A stretch of 64,000 nucleotides of DNA from Ferrimonas lipolytica (GTDB lineage Bacteria > Pseudomonadota > Gammaproteobacteria > Enterobacterales > Shewanellaceae), in contig NZ_CP051180.1 of the NCBI RefSeq assembly GCF_012295575.1, positions 3,410,001 to 3,474,000 on the forward strand, read 5' to 3'. Shown here piece by piece: positions 52,443 to 64,000 of the stretch. Numbering within the stretch: the stretch's first letter is position 1; the number at the start of each line of letters is the position of its first letter. Both the position numbers and the translations under genes were made by a program. The notes beneath the pieces are model-generated. The model was not told where the DNA came from, did not search any database, and was given only the letters and a program-made list of their open reading frames with translations.

Positions 52443-54527
52443 ATGCAAGCACAAACATTTTTAGTTGAACTGGGTACTGAAGAGTTACCACCAAAGGCAC
52501 TTCGCACTTTGGCCGAAGCCTTCTGCAGTAACTTCACCGAAGGTCTAACCAAGGTTGAGTTACCACACGGTAAGATCGAATGGTTTGCCTCACCACGCCG
52601 GATGGCAATCAAGGTTGCGGAGCTGGCTGCACAGCAGCCAGATAAAGTGGTAGAGAAACGTGGTCCGGCGATCAAGGCTTGTTTCGATGCCGACGGTAAC
52701 GCCACCAAAGCAGCACAAGGCTGGGCTCGTGGTTGCGGTATCACCGTTGACCAAGCTGAGCGCCTAAAGACTGACAAAGGTGAGTGGTTACTTTACAAGG
52801 CACAAGTTGCCGGTAAAGCAGCGACCGAACTGTTGCCAGAGTTAGTAAGCCAAGCGCTGGCCAAATTACCAATTCCTAAGCCGATGCGTTGGGGCGATTA
52901 CGACACCCAATTTATCCGCCCAGTGAAAACGCTCACCATGTTGTTAGGTGAGCAAAGCATCGACGCAACCATTTTAGGTAAGCGTTCGGCCACCACTATT
53001 CAAGGCCACCGCTTTATGGGTGAGCAGTTCTTGGAGATCAGCCACGCTGAGCAATACCCAAAGCTGTTTACTCATGTGATGGTCGATTACGAAGCCCGTA
53101 AAGCCAAGATCAAAGCTGACGTTGAAGCCGCAGCTGCAGCAATCAATGGTATTGCAGATCTAGAAGATGAGTTACTCGAAGAGGTTACCTCTTTGGTTGA
53201 ATGGCCAGTAGTACTGACTGCAAGCTTTGAAAACGACTTCTTGAATGTACCGGCTGAAGCGCTGGTATACACCATGAAGGGCGACCAAAAGTACTTCCCG
53301 GTATACGACAACGATGGCAACTTGATGAACAAGTTTATCTTTGTTTCGAACATCGAATCGAAGGATCCTGCGGTTGTTATCTCCGGTAACGAAAAGGTAG
53401 TTCGCCCCCGTTTGGCCGATGCCGAGTTCTTCTTCAACACAGACCGTAAGCAAAAGCTGGAAGAGCAGTTACCACGCCTAGACAGCGTCCTGTTTCAAAA
53501 GCAGCTTGGCAGCTTGAAAGATAAGACTGACCGTATCCAAGAGATGTCGCAGCACATTGCTGGTTTGATTGGTGCAAACCAAGAAAACGCCGCTCGTGCT
53601 GGCCTGCTATCCAAGTGTGACTTAATGACCTCAATGGTATTCGAATTTACCGATACCCAAGGGATCATGGGCATGCACTACGCTCGCCATGACGGTGAAG
53701 CGGAAGAGGTTGCCGTTGCGCTAAACGAGCAATACCAACCGCGTTACGCCGGCGATGATCTGCCTGCCTCTGGTGTTGCTCAAGCTCTGGCCATTGCAGA
53801 CAAGATGGATTCACTGGTTGGGATCTTTGGTATCGGCCAGCCACCAAAGGCCGACCGCGACCCATTTGCACTGCGTCGTGCCGCCATTGGTGTCCTGCGT
53901 ATAGCTGTAGAAAAAGACCTACCACTGGATCTAAATCAGTTAGCCGAGTTTGCTTACGGTCGTTTTGCTGCCCAAGGAAAACTGGAAGACGATGCAGCTA
54001 AGTGTGCACAAACCTGTACCCAGGTAGTCGATTTTATGCTGGCACGCTTCCGTGCTTGGTATCAAGAAGCGGGCTTCCCAGTAGACGTAATCCAAGCAGT
54101 ATTAGCGGTTCGCCCTACTCGTCCGGTTGATTTTGATCGTCGCGTTAAGGCGGTACAAAGCTTCCGGGCCTTGGATGCAGCTGAAGCATTGGCCGCGGCC
54201 AACAAACGTGTAGGTAATATTCTCGCCAAGGTTGACGGTGACATTCCAGCTCAGGTTGATGTTGCACTGCTGCAAGAGCAAGCAGAAAAAGCGCTGGCAG
54301 CCAAGGTAGAAACCATTACCGCCCAGATCATGCCGCTGTACCAAGCTGGCGATTACCAACAAGGATTACATATGCTGGCTGAGCTACGCGAGCCAGTTGA
54401 TGCCTTCTTCGAAAACGTAATGGTTAACGCTGAAGACGCTGCACTGCGTGCAAACCGTCAAGCATTGCTACTGAAATTACGCCAACTGTTTATGCAGGTT
54501 GGTGATATTTCTGTTCTGCAACAGTAA
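52443..54527 (+). CDS. glyS: Glycyl-tRNA synthetase beta subunit
   Basis: 694 aa from ATG 52443; a GTG at 52431 overlaps the glyQ stop but the ATG gives the normal N-terminus [13 protein letters not shown]. The HD-like region with [14 protein letters not shown] and the C-terminal DALR-like anticodon domain are as expected. It binds tRNA-Gly and is needed for activity. Confidence 0.97.
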   Translation: MQAQTFLVELGTEELPPKALRTLAEAFCSNFTEGLTKVELPHGKIEWFASPRRMAIKVAELAAQQPDKVVEKRGPAIKACFDADGNATKAAQGWARGCGITVDQAERLKTDKGEWLLYKAQVAGKAATELLPELVSQALAKLPIPKPMRWGDYDTQFIRPVKTLTMLLGEQSIDATILGKRSATTIQGHRFMGEQFLEISHAEQYPKLFTHVMVDYEARKAKIKADVEAAAAAINGIADLEDELLEEVTSLVEWPVVLTASFENDFLNVPAEALVYTMKGDQKYFPVYDNDGNLMNKFIFVSNIESKDPAVVISGNEKVVRPRLADAEFFFNTDRKQKLEEQLPRLDSVLFQKQLGSLKDKTDRIQEMSQHIAGLIGANQENAARAGLLSKCDLMTSMVFEFTDTQGIMGMHYARHDGEAEEVAVALNEQYQPRYAGDDLPASGVAQALAIADKMDSLVGIFGIGQPPKADRDPFALRRAAIGVLRIAVEKDLPLDLNQLAEFAYGRFAAQGKLEDDAAKCAQTCTQVVDFMLARFRAWYQEAGFPVDVIQAVLAVRPTRPVDFDRRVKAVQSFRALDAAEALAAANKRVGNILAKVDGDIPAQVDVALLQEQAEKALAAKVETITAQIMPLYQAGDYQQGLHMLAELREPVDAFFENVMVNAEDAALRANRQALLLKLRQLFMQVGDISVLQQ

Positions 54528-54544
54528 GTTAATCTTATAAAATC

Positions 54545-54570
54545 AAGGCCACCGCAAGGTGGCCTTTTTA
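54545..54570 (+). terminator. glyQS terminator
   Basis: AAGGCCACC (54545-54553) pairs with GGTGGCCTT (54558-54566), then TTT. Confidence 0.9.
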
Positions 54571-54759
54571 TTATCCCAAATAAAGAACAATCTGTTTTTT
54601 ATTTTTTAATTGTCGCTAAGCTACTTCTGTATAGAATGCCCAAAACCGGTGCGCACGCTTTTTTCTACGGGTGAGCTGTATCGGTTACAACCTCACTTCG
54701 TTGTATCCCATCCAGTCCCCATATTGCTTTTTCCTGAAGTTGTAACACGGGGTAATACC

Positions 54760-55794
54760 ATGCATATCGAATCCGACATCAAACTTGGCTTTAAAGACGT
54801 TCTATTTCGCCCGAAACGTTCCACTCTTAAAAGCCGTTCCGAAGTCGATATTCGCCGAACCTTCACCTTCCGTTACGGCGGTGAATGGACCGGAGTTCCA
54901 GTAATTGCTGCCAATATGGATACAGTTGGTACCTTCCAAATGGCTGAAGAGTTTGCCAAGCATGAAATGCTGGTCGCCGTTCACAAACACTACAGCATCG
55001 AGCAATGGCAGCAGTGGTTAGCTACTCAACCAGAAACCATCTACGATCATGTAATGGTTTCCACCGGTACCTCTAACACCGATATGGAAAAGCTTACGGC
55101 GCTAATACAAGCAGAGCCGAAGCTACGCTTTATCTGCATCGACGTTGCCAATGGTTACCAACAAGCCTTTGTTGATTTCGTCCGCGAGGCACGAGGCCAA
55201 TTTCCTAACCACGTTATCGTCGCAGGTAATGTCGTGACTGGAGAGATGGTTGAGGAGTTAATTCTAAGCGGTGCAGATATTGTAAAGGTTGGCATTGGTC
55301 CAGGTTCAGTGTGTACAACTCGCGTTAAAACCGGTGTTGGTTACCCACAACTTTCTGCTGTTATTGAATCCGCAGATGCCGCGCACGGCCTAGGTGGTCA
55401 AATCGTTTCTGATGGCGGTTGCTCCTGCGCCGGTGACGTATCCAAGGCCTTTGGCGCCGGTGCCGACTTTGTGATGATCGGTGGTATGTTTGCCGGTCAC
55501 GATGAGTCCGGTGGTGAGCGAGAAGAGATCAACGGTAAAACCATGGTTAAGTTCTACGGTATGAGCTCCGATACTGCCATGAATAAGCACAATGGAGGTG
55601 TGGCAAACTACCGTGCATCCGAAGGTAAAACAGTACTGCTGCCTTATCGTGGCCCAGTAGAGAATACCATCCTCGACGTACTTGGTGGTGTTCGCTCAAC
55701 CTGCACCTATGTAGGTGCGGCCAAACTAAAAGAGCTCAGTAAGCGCACCACCTTTATCCGGGTACAGGAGCAAGAGAATCGTATATTCGGCTAA
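54760..55794 (+). CDS. guaC: GMP reductase
   Basis: 344 aa from ATG 54760; the frame is open upstream to 54610, but family length and N-terminus ([21 protein letters not shown]) fix this start. IMPDH-type barrel: catalytic Cys in [29 protein letters not shown] and [16 protein letters not shown]. It deaminates GMP to IMP with NADPH in purine salvage. A 230-bp leader after the glyS terminator holds its promoter. Confidence 0.96.
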   Translation: MHIESDIKLGFKDVLFRPKRSTLKSRSEVDIRRTFTFRYGGEWTGVPVIAANMDTVGTFQMAEEFAKHEMLVAVHKHYSIEQWQQWLATQPETIYDHVMVSTGTSNTDMEKLTALIQAEPKLRFICIDVANGYQQAFVDFVREARGQFPNHVIVAGNVVTGEMVEELILSGADIVKVGIGPGSVCTTRVKTGVGYPQLSAVIESADAAHGLGGQIVSDGGCSCAGDVSKAFGAGADFVMIGGMFAGHDESGGEREEINGKTMVKFYGMSSDTAMNKHNGGVANYRASEGKTVLLPYRGPVENTILDVLGGVRSTCTYVGAAKLKELSKRTTFIRVQEQENRIFG

Positions 55795-55820
55795 GTCGTC
55801 GTAGCTAGTATCGCTCTGGC

Positions 55821-55848
55821 ACAAGAGGTTCCACGTGGAACCTCTTGT
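55821..55848. other. parS-like site 1 within a 28-bp perfect palindrome
   Basis: The core GGTTCCACGTGGAACC (55827-55842) has 14 of 16 bases of the common parS form TGTTCCACGTGGAACA. The palindrome extends perfectly to 14-bp arms, so it could also serve as the guaC terminator hairpin (CAAGAGG/CCTCTTG). Confidence 0.65.
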
Positions 55849-55864
55849 TGATTACGCTGATCAA

Positions 55865-55880
55865 TGTTTCACATGGAACC
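55865..55880. other. parS-like site 2 (degenerate)
   Basis: TGTTTCACATGGAACC, 13 of 16 identical to TGTTTCACGTGAAACA. It lies 22 bp after site 1. Confidence 0.4.
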
Positions 55881-55957
55881 TTTAAAACATTTCTAACTGT
55901 CCGCTATAACCAACTAATCAAAAATCTACATAACGTTTTTTGTAGCTTATTTATCCA

Positions 55958-55987
55958 AACCGAACCGAACCGAACCGAACCGAACCG
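55958..55987. repeat. Pentanucleotide tandem repeat (AACCG x6)
   Basis: Six exact copies of AACCG, in the promoter region about 100 bp upstream of the AT-rich gene at 56091. Copy-number change by slippage could alter spacing of upstream elements. Confidence 0.9.
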
Positions 55988-56090
55988 AAAGCATTATTGA
56001 GTCAGTGACTACAAAATGGATCTATCACAACCTTTGTTTATTCATTTTCCTATACGGTATTTGTAGAAATAACGTTTAGGAAAAAGTACT

Positions 56091-57167
56091 TTGAAACGGA
56101 CTATACAAATTTCAACCACCAATGAAATTTATGGTGAACAAATAGATTCTCATATAGGGATTGTATCCTCACATGTTGTAGCTGGAGCAAACGTATTTAG
56201 AGATGCACTTGCATCCTTGTCTGACATATTTGGAGGGCAAGTAACTGGCTATCAGTCAAAGCTAGAAGATATCAAATACTCAGCATTAGAAGAGTTAAAG
56301 TTTAAGGCAGACTTAGAAGGTGGCGATGCACTCGTCGGTGTAACAATTGATGTAGATGAAGTATCTGGCGGTGGTAAATCCATGTTTATGGTTACAGCTA
56401 TGGGAACTGTCGTTAGTCTAAATAAATCATCAAAAGCAGAAATACCACACAAAGGTAATGCATCATTGAATAGTGTTTCAGCAAATGAAATGAAGACTCA
56501 GTTGCTGTTAATGCAGGCAAAGCAAAAAATAGGACACAAAAGTTATTACCTCAATAACGACACTTTGTTACCTATTCTCAACTGTAATCATCCAGAGATT
56601 GTTTCTTTTGTAATCGAACAATTGGCAACATTCTATAAAGATGAAAGTCAGAACTCTTCTTACATACCTGAACTAGCTATTGAATATTTTTCTAGCATCG
56701 AAAAAAGTCCATTTGTCGTAGATGCTATTTATAACGCGTTTTTAGATTACCCCGAATCCCAATCATTACTGATAATTGCTAAAAATAATTTCTTAATCGA
56801 CTACATACGCATAGAAAAACTTCTATCTAATGACAATATTTTCGTCAGAAAGTCAGCTCTCAAATTAATAATGATGGATAAGCTTAAATACGAAAAAGAG
56901 GATATAAAATCAATTACGACATTACTAAATTCTATTGAAAAAAATTTTAAACCATTCCCCACCTATTCAGTTAAATCAATAATGGGCGAAAAATACGTTT
57001 GGAAGTGTATCTGTGGAAAAGAAGTTAAAGCAGAACGAGATTACTGCGAACATTGTTTGAGTAATTCTTATGGTTTTTCTAAAAAAGATTTAACCCCTGA
57101 GCAAGTAAGGATAAATCTTAGTAACAGATTATTAGTTTTACAAACTATGTTTCAGCACCAGAACTAA
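56091..57167 (+). CDS. Unknown protein with UPF0145/YbjQ-like domain and C-terminal zinc ribbon
   Basis: 358 aa, TTG start with AGGA ten bases upstream; no ATG fits. Residues 1-115 resemble the YbjQ/UPF0145 (DUF74) pentamer-forming domain: the GIVSSHVVAGANVFRDALAS text and GGDALVGVTIDVDEV match its conserved parts. The middle (residues 130-295) is helical, HEAT-like and without known motif. Near the end, CIC...YCEHC (C306, C308, C319, C322) looks like a zinc knuckle. The gene is clearly richer in A+T than its neighbours and sits alone between parS-like sites in a place normally empty or occupied by short genes, so acquisition by transfer is likely. Function unknown. Confidence 0.8.
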   Translation: MKRTIQISTTNEIYGEQIDSHIGIVSSHVVAGANVFRDALASLSDIFGGQVTGYQSKLEDIKYSALEELKFKADLEGGDALVGVTIDVDEVSGGGKSMFMVTAMGTVVSLNKSSKAEIPHKGNASLNSVSANEMKTQLLLMQAKQKIGHKSYYLNNDTLLPILNCNHPEIVSFVIEQLATFYKDESQNSSYIPELAIEYFSSIEKSPFVVDAIYNAFLDYPESQSLLIIAKNNFLIDYIRIEKLLSNDNIFVRKSALKLIMMDKLKYEKEDIKSITTLLNSIEKNFKPFPTYSVKSIMGEKYVWKCICGKEVKAERDYCEHCLSNSYGFSKKDLTPEQVRINLSNRLLVLQTMFQHQN

Positions 57168-57185
57168 CTAGCCATACCGATTTTA

Positions 57186-57201
57186 TGTTCCACGTGAAAC
57201 A
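57186..57201. other. parS site 3
   Basis: TGTTCCACGTGAAACA differs from the canonical parS (TGTTTCACGTGAAACA) at one base. Between the AT-rich gene and gyrB. Confidence 0.8.
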
Positions 57202-57230
57202 CTGATCAAATACCAAATTTCAGTGACAAA

Positions 57231-57254
57231 AAAAGCAGCCCGAAGGCTGCTTTT
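57231..57254. terminator. Bidirectional terminator between the AT-rich gene and gyrB
   Basis: AAAAGCAGCC (57231-57240) pairs with GGCTGCTTTT (57245-57254) around CGAA; T-runs on both strands. Confidence 0.9.
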
Positions 57255-57288
57255 CTATTAGAGCTTGTTAAGCTAATTCCATACGTGA

Positions 57289-60783
<3,495 letters not shown>

Positions 60784-60784
<1 letters not shown>

Positions 60785-61884
60785 CAGAGCCGCATCGGCA
60801 TAACCACATATACCGATTCGCTATTTTCAGCATTTTCAAATAGCGCACTGCTGTTAGGGCCACCTAAGGTGATCTTAACGCTATCCATTTTCAACGCATT
60901 GAGCACATCCAAGACGTACGCCACGTTAAAGCCGATCTCAAGATCCGCGTGCGGGTATTGAATATCCAATACCTCTTCCGCTTCTTCCTGCTCCGGGTTG
61001 TTGGCGGTGATGGTGAGCTTATCGGTTTCTAGCTGCAGTCGTACCCCTCGAAATTTCTCGTTGGAGAGAATAGAGGCCCGGGCAAAGGCTTGCTTCAAAG
61101 TAGCTCGATCGGTAACGATCTCTTTGTCGCCATCTTTTGGCAATACCCGACGGTAATCAGGAAAACGACCATCTACCAACTTCGAGGTGAAGATAGCGTT
61201 TGGGGTTACCGCGCGAATTGAGCTATCACCAATACAGATGGTGATGGAGTCGTTGTCGTCCTCAAACAAACGGCTTAACTCAACCACCCCTTTACGCGGC
61301 ACAATCACCTGTTTTTCCGGCAATGATGCTTCAATTACTCGATGACTAACCGCTAAACGGTGGCCATCGGTTGAGACGGTACGTAATACATTACTTTCGG
61401 TTTCAAACAGCATGCCGTTAAGGTAGTAACGTACATCTTGGTGTGCCATCGAGAATTGGGTTGATTCAATTAACGACTTTAAGGTGCCCTGAGGTAGGGT
61501 AAATTGCAATTCGCCATCCCAGTCACCCAGATTAGGGAACTCATCCGCAGGCAAGGTTGCCAGTGAGAAACGACTGCGACCAGATCGAATCAGTAAGCGA
61601 TTGTCCTGCTGCTCAATCTTAATCTCAGCTGAGTCAGGTAAGCTTTTACAGATATCTAAAAACTTACGCGCAGGTACGGTGGTACGTCCCGGCAAAATTT
61701 CGCCGTTAAGCTGCACTTGGCCGATAAGCTCAACTTCGAGATCGGTACCGGTGATCTTCAATATGTCACCATTCACTTCCATCAATACGTTGGAAAGAAT
61801 AGGTAGATTGTGGCGGCGCTCTACCGCGCCAGAAACCAATTGCAGTGGCTTAAACAGCGCATCCCGCGTGATGGTAAAAAGCAT
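60784..61884 (-). CDS. dnaN: DNA polymerase III beta sliding clamp
   Basis: 366 aa, the standard three-domain clamp. The C-terminus ends in the conserved VMPMRL, which forms the clamp-binding edge. Eleven bases after dnaA. Confidence 0.97.
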
Positions 61885-61895
61885 TTAGGCTCCTA

Positions 61896-63290
61896 TCAGG
61901 ACGATAACGTGCGGATCAGGTTAGCGTAGTCTTCTTTTATGTCGTGACTCTCTTCCCGTAGCTGTTCAATCTTACGACAAGCATGCAATACGGTAGTGTG
62001 GTCGCGGCCACCAAAGGCATCGCCAATCTCAGGCAAACTGTGGTTGGTTAGCTCTTTGGCTAACGCCATTGCAACCTGGCGAGGACGTGCAACAGAGCGA
62101 GAACGACGTTTTGATAACAGATCAGCGACCTTAATCTTGTAATACTCTGCCACTGTTTTCTGAATATTATCAACGGTAACCAGCTTTTCTTGTAGTGCTA
62201 GAAGATCCCGTAGTGCTTCACGAACAAAATCGATAGTGATCGGTCGGCCGGTAAAGTTGGCATTGGCGATAACACGATTTAACGCCCCTTCCAGTTCACG
62301 TACGTTGGAGCGCAAGCGCTTAGCAATAAAGAACGCGACTTCATGAGGAAGGTGAATATCTGACTCTTCCGCCTTACGCATCAAGATCGCGACACGGGTT
62401 TCCAACTCTGGCGGCTCAATCGCCACGGTCAGACCCCAGCCAAAGCGCGACTTCAATCGATCCTCTACCCCATCAATCTCTTTCGGGTAGCGATCAGACG
62501 TAAGAATGATCTGATGGTTACCTTCAAGCAGCGCGTTAAAGGTATGAAAGAACTCTTCTTGGGATCGATCTTTGTTGGCAAAGAACTGAATATCATCGAT
62601 AAGCAAAGCATCAACGCTACGGTAATAACGCTTAAATTCAGCAATAGCATTATTTTGTAGCGCTTTAACCATGTCCTGCACAAAGCGCTCAGAGTGCATG
62701 TAAACCACTTTGGCGTTGGGCTTATTCTTCATGATGCCGTTGCCGACCGCATGCAATAAGTGGGTTTTACCTAAGCCGGTACCACCATAAAGGAACAATG
62801 GGTTGTAGGCGCCGCCAGGGTTATCCGCTACCTGAGTGGCAGCTGCACGAGCTAATTGGTTCGACTTACCTTCAACGAAGTTATCAAACTGGTAGGTCAA
62901 GTTGATGTTGCTGCGGGCACTGCCGCTGTTTGGCGTTGCAACTCGAGTGGGTTCAGCAGCAAAGCTTGGTACAGCCGTAATCGGCGCCACAGGAGCACTG
63001 ACTGGACGGGTATGTTCAGCCATCGCGACTTTAGGGCGCGCTTCTGGCTTGCTGCCGATATCAAAACGTAACGTAGGCGATTGGTCGCCTAATTCACTAT
63101 GAAGGTATTCGGTGATTTTATCTAAATACTTATCACGAACCCAATCCAGTACAAACCGGTTTGGTGCATACAGCACTAAGGTGTCGCCAAGCATCTCTGA
63201 TTGCAGTGGACGTATCCACATGCTGAACTGCTGCGCTGGTAACTCCTGCTGGAGCCAAGCCACACAACGCTGCCAAATCGGTACACTCAC
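61896..63290 (-). CDS. dnaA: Chromosomal replication initiator DnaA
   Basis: 464 aa, GTG start. Domain I (residues 1-85), short linker, AAA+ domain III with Walker [14 protein letters not shown] and Walker [10 protein letters not shown], and domain IV with the box-binding signature [13 protein letters not shown] and [13 protein letters not shown]. It initiates replication. The GATC cluster upstream suggests sequestration control. Confidence 0.98.
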   Translation of the reverse strand: MSVPIWQRCVAWLQQELPAQQFSMWIRPLQSEMLGDTLVLYAPNRFVLDWVRDKYLDKITEYLHSELGDQSPTLRFDIGSKPEARPKVAMAEHTRPVSAPVAPITAVPSFAAEPTRVATPNSGSARSNINLTYQFDNFVEGKSNQLARAAATQVADNPGGAYNPLFLYGGTGLGKTHLLHAVGNGIMKNKPNAKVVYMHSERFVQDMVKALQNNAIAEFKRYYRSVDALLIDDIQFFANKDRSQEEFFHTFNALLEGNHQIILTSDRYPKEIDGVEDRLKSRFGWGLTVAIEPPELETRVAILMRKAEESDIHLPHEVAFFIAKRLRSNVRELEGALNRVIANANFTGRPITIDFVREALRDLLALQEKLVTVDNIQKTVAEYYKIKVADLLSKRRSRSVARPRQVAMALAKELTNHSLPEIGDAFGGRDHTTVLHACRKIEQLREESHDIKEDYANLIRTLSS

Positions 63291-63372
63291 CGCATCAACC
63301 CCGAAAAATTATTTTATTTAATTGGCGTTGATTTTACCTATGTTACCGCTTAATCGCCATAACTAAACAAGG

Positions 63373-63381
63373 TTATCCCCA
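63373..63381 (+). promoter_or_regulatory. DnaA box (one mismatch)
   Basis: TTATCCCCA against the consensus TTATCCACA, in the dnaA leader; a likely autoregulation or origin site. Confidence 0.5.
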
Positions 63382-63386
63382 GCGCC

Positions 63387-63520
63387 GATCCTAGATCCTG
63401 ATCTCGCAAAGGATCGCCAGATCAACATTCCGATCAGAAGTTAAAACATAGATAGATCGGGGGCTAGAAAGCGATCGCAATGATCTCTATAATCCCCCCA
63501 GCACGATCCGATCCCGGATC
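63387..63520. promoter_or_regulatory. Cluster of 12 GATC (Dam) sites in 134 bp, candidate oriC or sequestration region
   Basis: GATC begins at 63387, 63394, 63400, 63412, 63420, 63432, 63455, 63473, 63482, 63505, 63510 and 63517. This is denser than in the Escherichia coli origin (11 in about 245 bp). The rest of the 448-bp gap between dnaA and rpmH holds DnaA boxes, an A/T-rich stretch (63573-63610) and the rpmH promoter. Confidence 0.7.
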
Positions 63521-63553
63521 GCCCTGTCTATATCTTGTGGTCGATACACAGTT

Positions 63554-63562
63554 TTATCCACA
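63554..63562 (+). promoter_or_regulatory. DnaA box (perfect)
   Basis: TTATCCACA, identical to the R1-type consensus, 34 bp after the last GATC of the cluster. Confidence 0.75.
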
Positions 63563-63608
63563 ACAGCTGGTGTATTTACTAAAAGAGTAGAAAAGAACAT
63601 ATTTGAGA

Positions 63609-63638
63609 TTGACGTTGGTGGTCGTTTTTTATTAGAAT
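63609..63638 (+). promoter_or_regulatory. Candidate rpmH-rnpA promoter
   Basis: TTGACG (63609-63614), 18-bp spacer and TAGAAT (63633-63638), 100 bp before rpmH. Confidence 0.55.
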
Positions 63639-63732
63639 TCGGCCTCTTTTTAAGCCGCCGGAACTCTTTTCGTCTGAATTGAGCAAAAGCAGCTGCTAAA
63701 GTTAATCTGTACAGTTAACTGAATTACGGTAA

Positions 63733-63873
<141 letters not shown>

Positions 63874-63879
63874 TTTATT

Positions 63880-64000
63880 ATGCATAGCGCCTCAAACCAG
63901 GTGCGATATACCTTCGGCCGGGAGTTACGTCTGTTAACTCCCGGCGATTTTAAATCCGTCTTCGCTAAACCGACTCGCGCCGCCTCTCCTCATCTAACTC
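63880..64000 (+). CDS. rnpA: Ribonuclease P protein component (5' part only)
   Basis: Runs off the right edge. ATG 63880 or GTG 63901 are both in frame; the following [19 protein letters not shown] is typical of RnpA. It begins seven bases after rpmH. The protein assists the RNA subunit in tRNA 5' maturation. Confidence 0.9.
   Translation, partial: MHSASNQVRYTFGRELRLLTPGDFKSVFAKPTRAASPHLT

Noticed and set aside
55821-55848. 28-bp palindrome seen only as a guaC terminator
   Set aside because: No T-run of note follows (TTGTTG), and the core matches parS together with three more sites nearby; both roles may coexist, but terminator alone does not explain it.

Overview
The window reads as a chromosomal segment of a gammaproteobacterium next to its replication origin. 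The order dnaA-dnaN-recF-gyrB, then guaC, glyQS, tag, fadBA, the pepQ-yigZ-trkH-hemG string, trkA-rsmB-fmt-def, lysM-dprA-smg, yrdD-purE-tsaC-hemF-aroE and an rRNA operon is the origin-proximal order I associate with Shewanella and its relatives (Shewanella/Ferrimonas-type Alteromonadales). A menaquinone operon, a periplasmic flavoprotein/tetraheme cytochrome pair, a quinol-linked iron-sulfur subunit and HemG fit a facultative anaerobe with versatile respiration. No tool was run, so the genus is an inference.

Layout, left to right. 1-9.9 kb is an accessory respiratory and regulatory block: the 3' end of a 4Fe-4S oxidoreductase subunit, an ArsC-ArsR fusion, an unknown membrane protein, a TetR repressor with a metallo-beta-lactamase-fold hydrolase, and a Tat-exported flavoprotein with a tetraheme cytochrome, followed by an exported cupin and an exported phosphatase-like protein. 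8.2-12.3 kb holds a Gate-domain membrane protein divergent from an Lrp/AsnC regulator, a PDZ protein and glpK. 12.5-18.9 kb is one overlapping menaquinone operon, menF-menD-menH-(DUF2164)-menC-menE. 19.0-25.0 kb is an rRNA operon on the minus strand: 16S, tRNA-Ile, tRNA-Ala, 23S, 5S, tRNA-Thr, with two visible promoters and boxA sites. 25.0-36.9 kb holds housekeeping genes. 37-46.7 kb carries two HemG-type flavodoxins around a BigR/YgaV-like ArsR regulator, the K+ uptake gene trkH, pepQ, and fadBA behind a perfect CRP consensus and a PsrA-like palindrome. 46.9-55.8 kb holds tusA, a very large exported amidohydrolase, tag, glyQS and guaC. 55.8-64 kb is the origin-proximal end, with four parS-like sites, one AT-rich probably acquired gene, gyrB-recF-dnaN-dnaA, a dense GATC cluster with DnaA boxes, rpmH and the start of rnpA. 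Most strong genes on the minus strand run away from the presumed origin near the right end, so they are co-directional with replication.

The most unusual structure is a non-coding repeat family present four times (196, 276, 257 and 292 bp) at 26.7, 29.7, 37.0 and 50.5 kb. Each copy has GGCTGTGT/ACACAGCC-type ends, imperfect terminal inverted repeats of about 29 bp, and an 8-bp A/T-rich target duplication (exact in two copies). Three copies sit in the U-tract of a recognisable intrinsic terminator and the fourth sits 16 bp past one. It behaves like a miniature inverted-repeat transposable element that targets terminators; no transposase is in the window. Second is a TetR-flavocytochrome locus whose 359-bp divergent promoter region contains a perfect 17+1+17 palindrome. 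Third is the GATC/parS arrangement around the replication genes.
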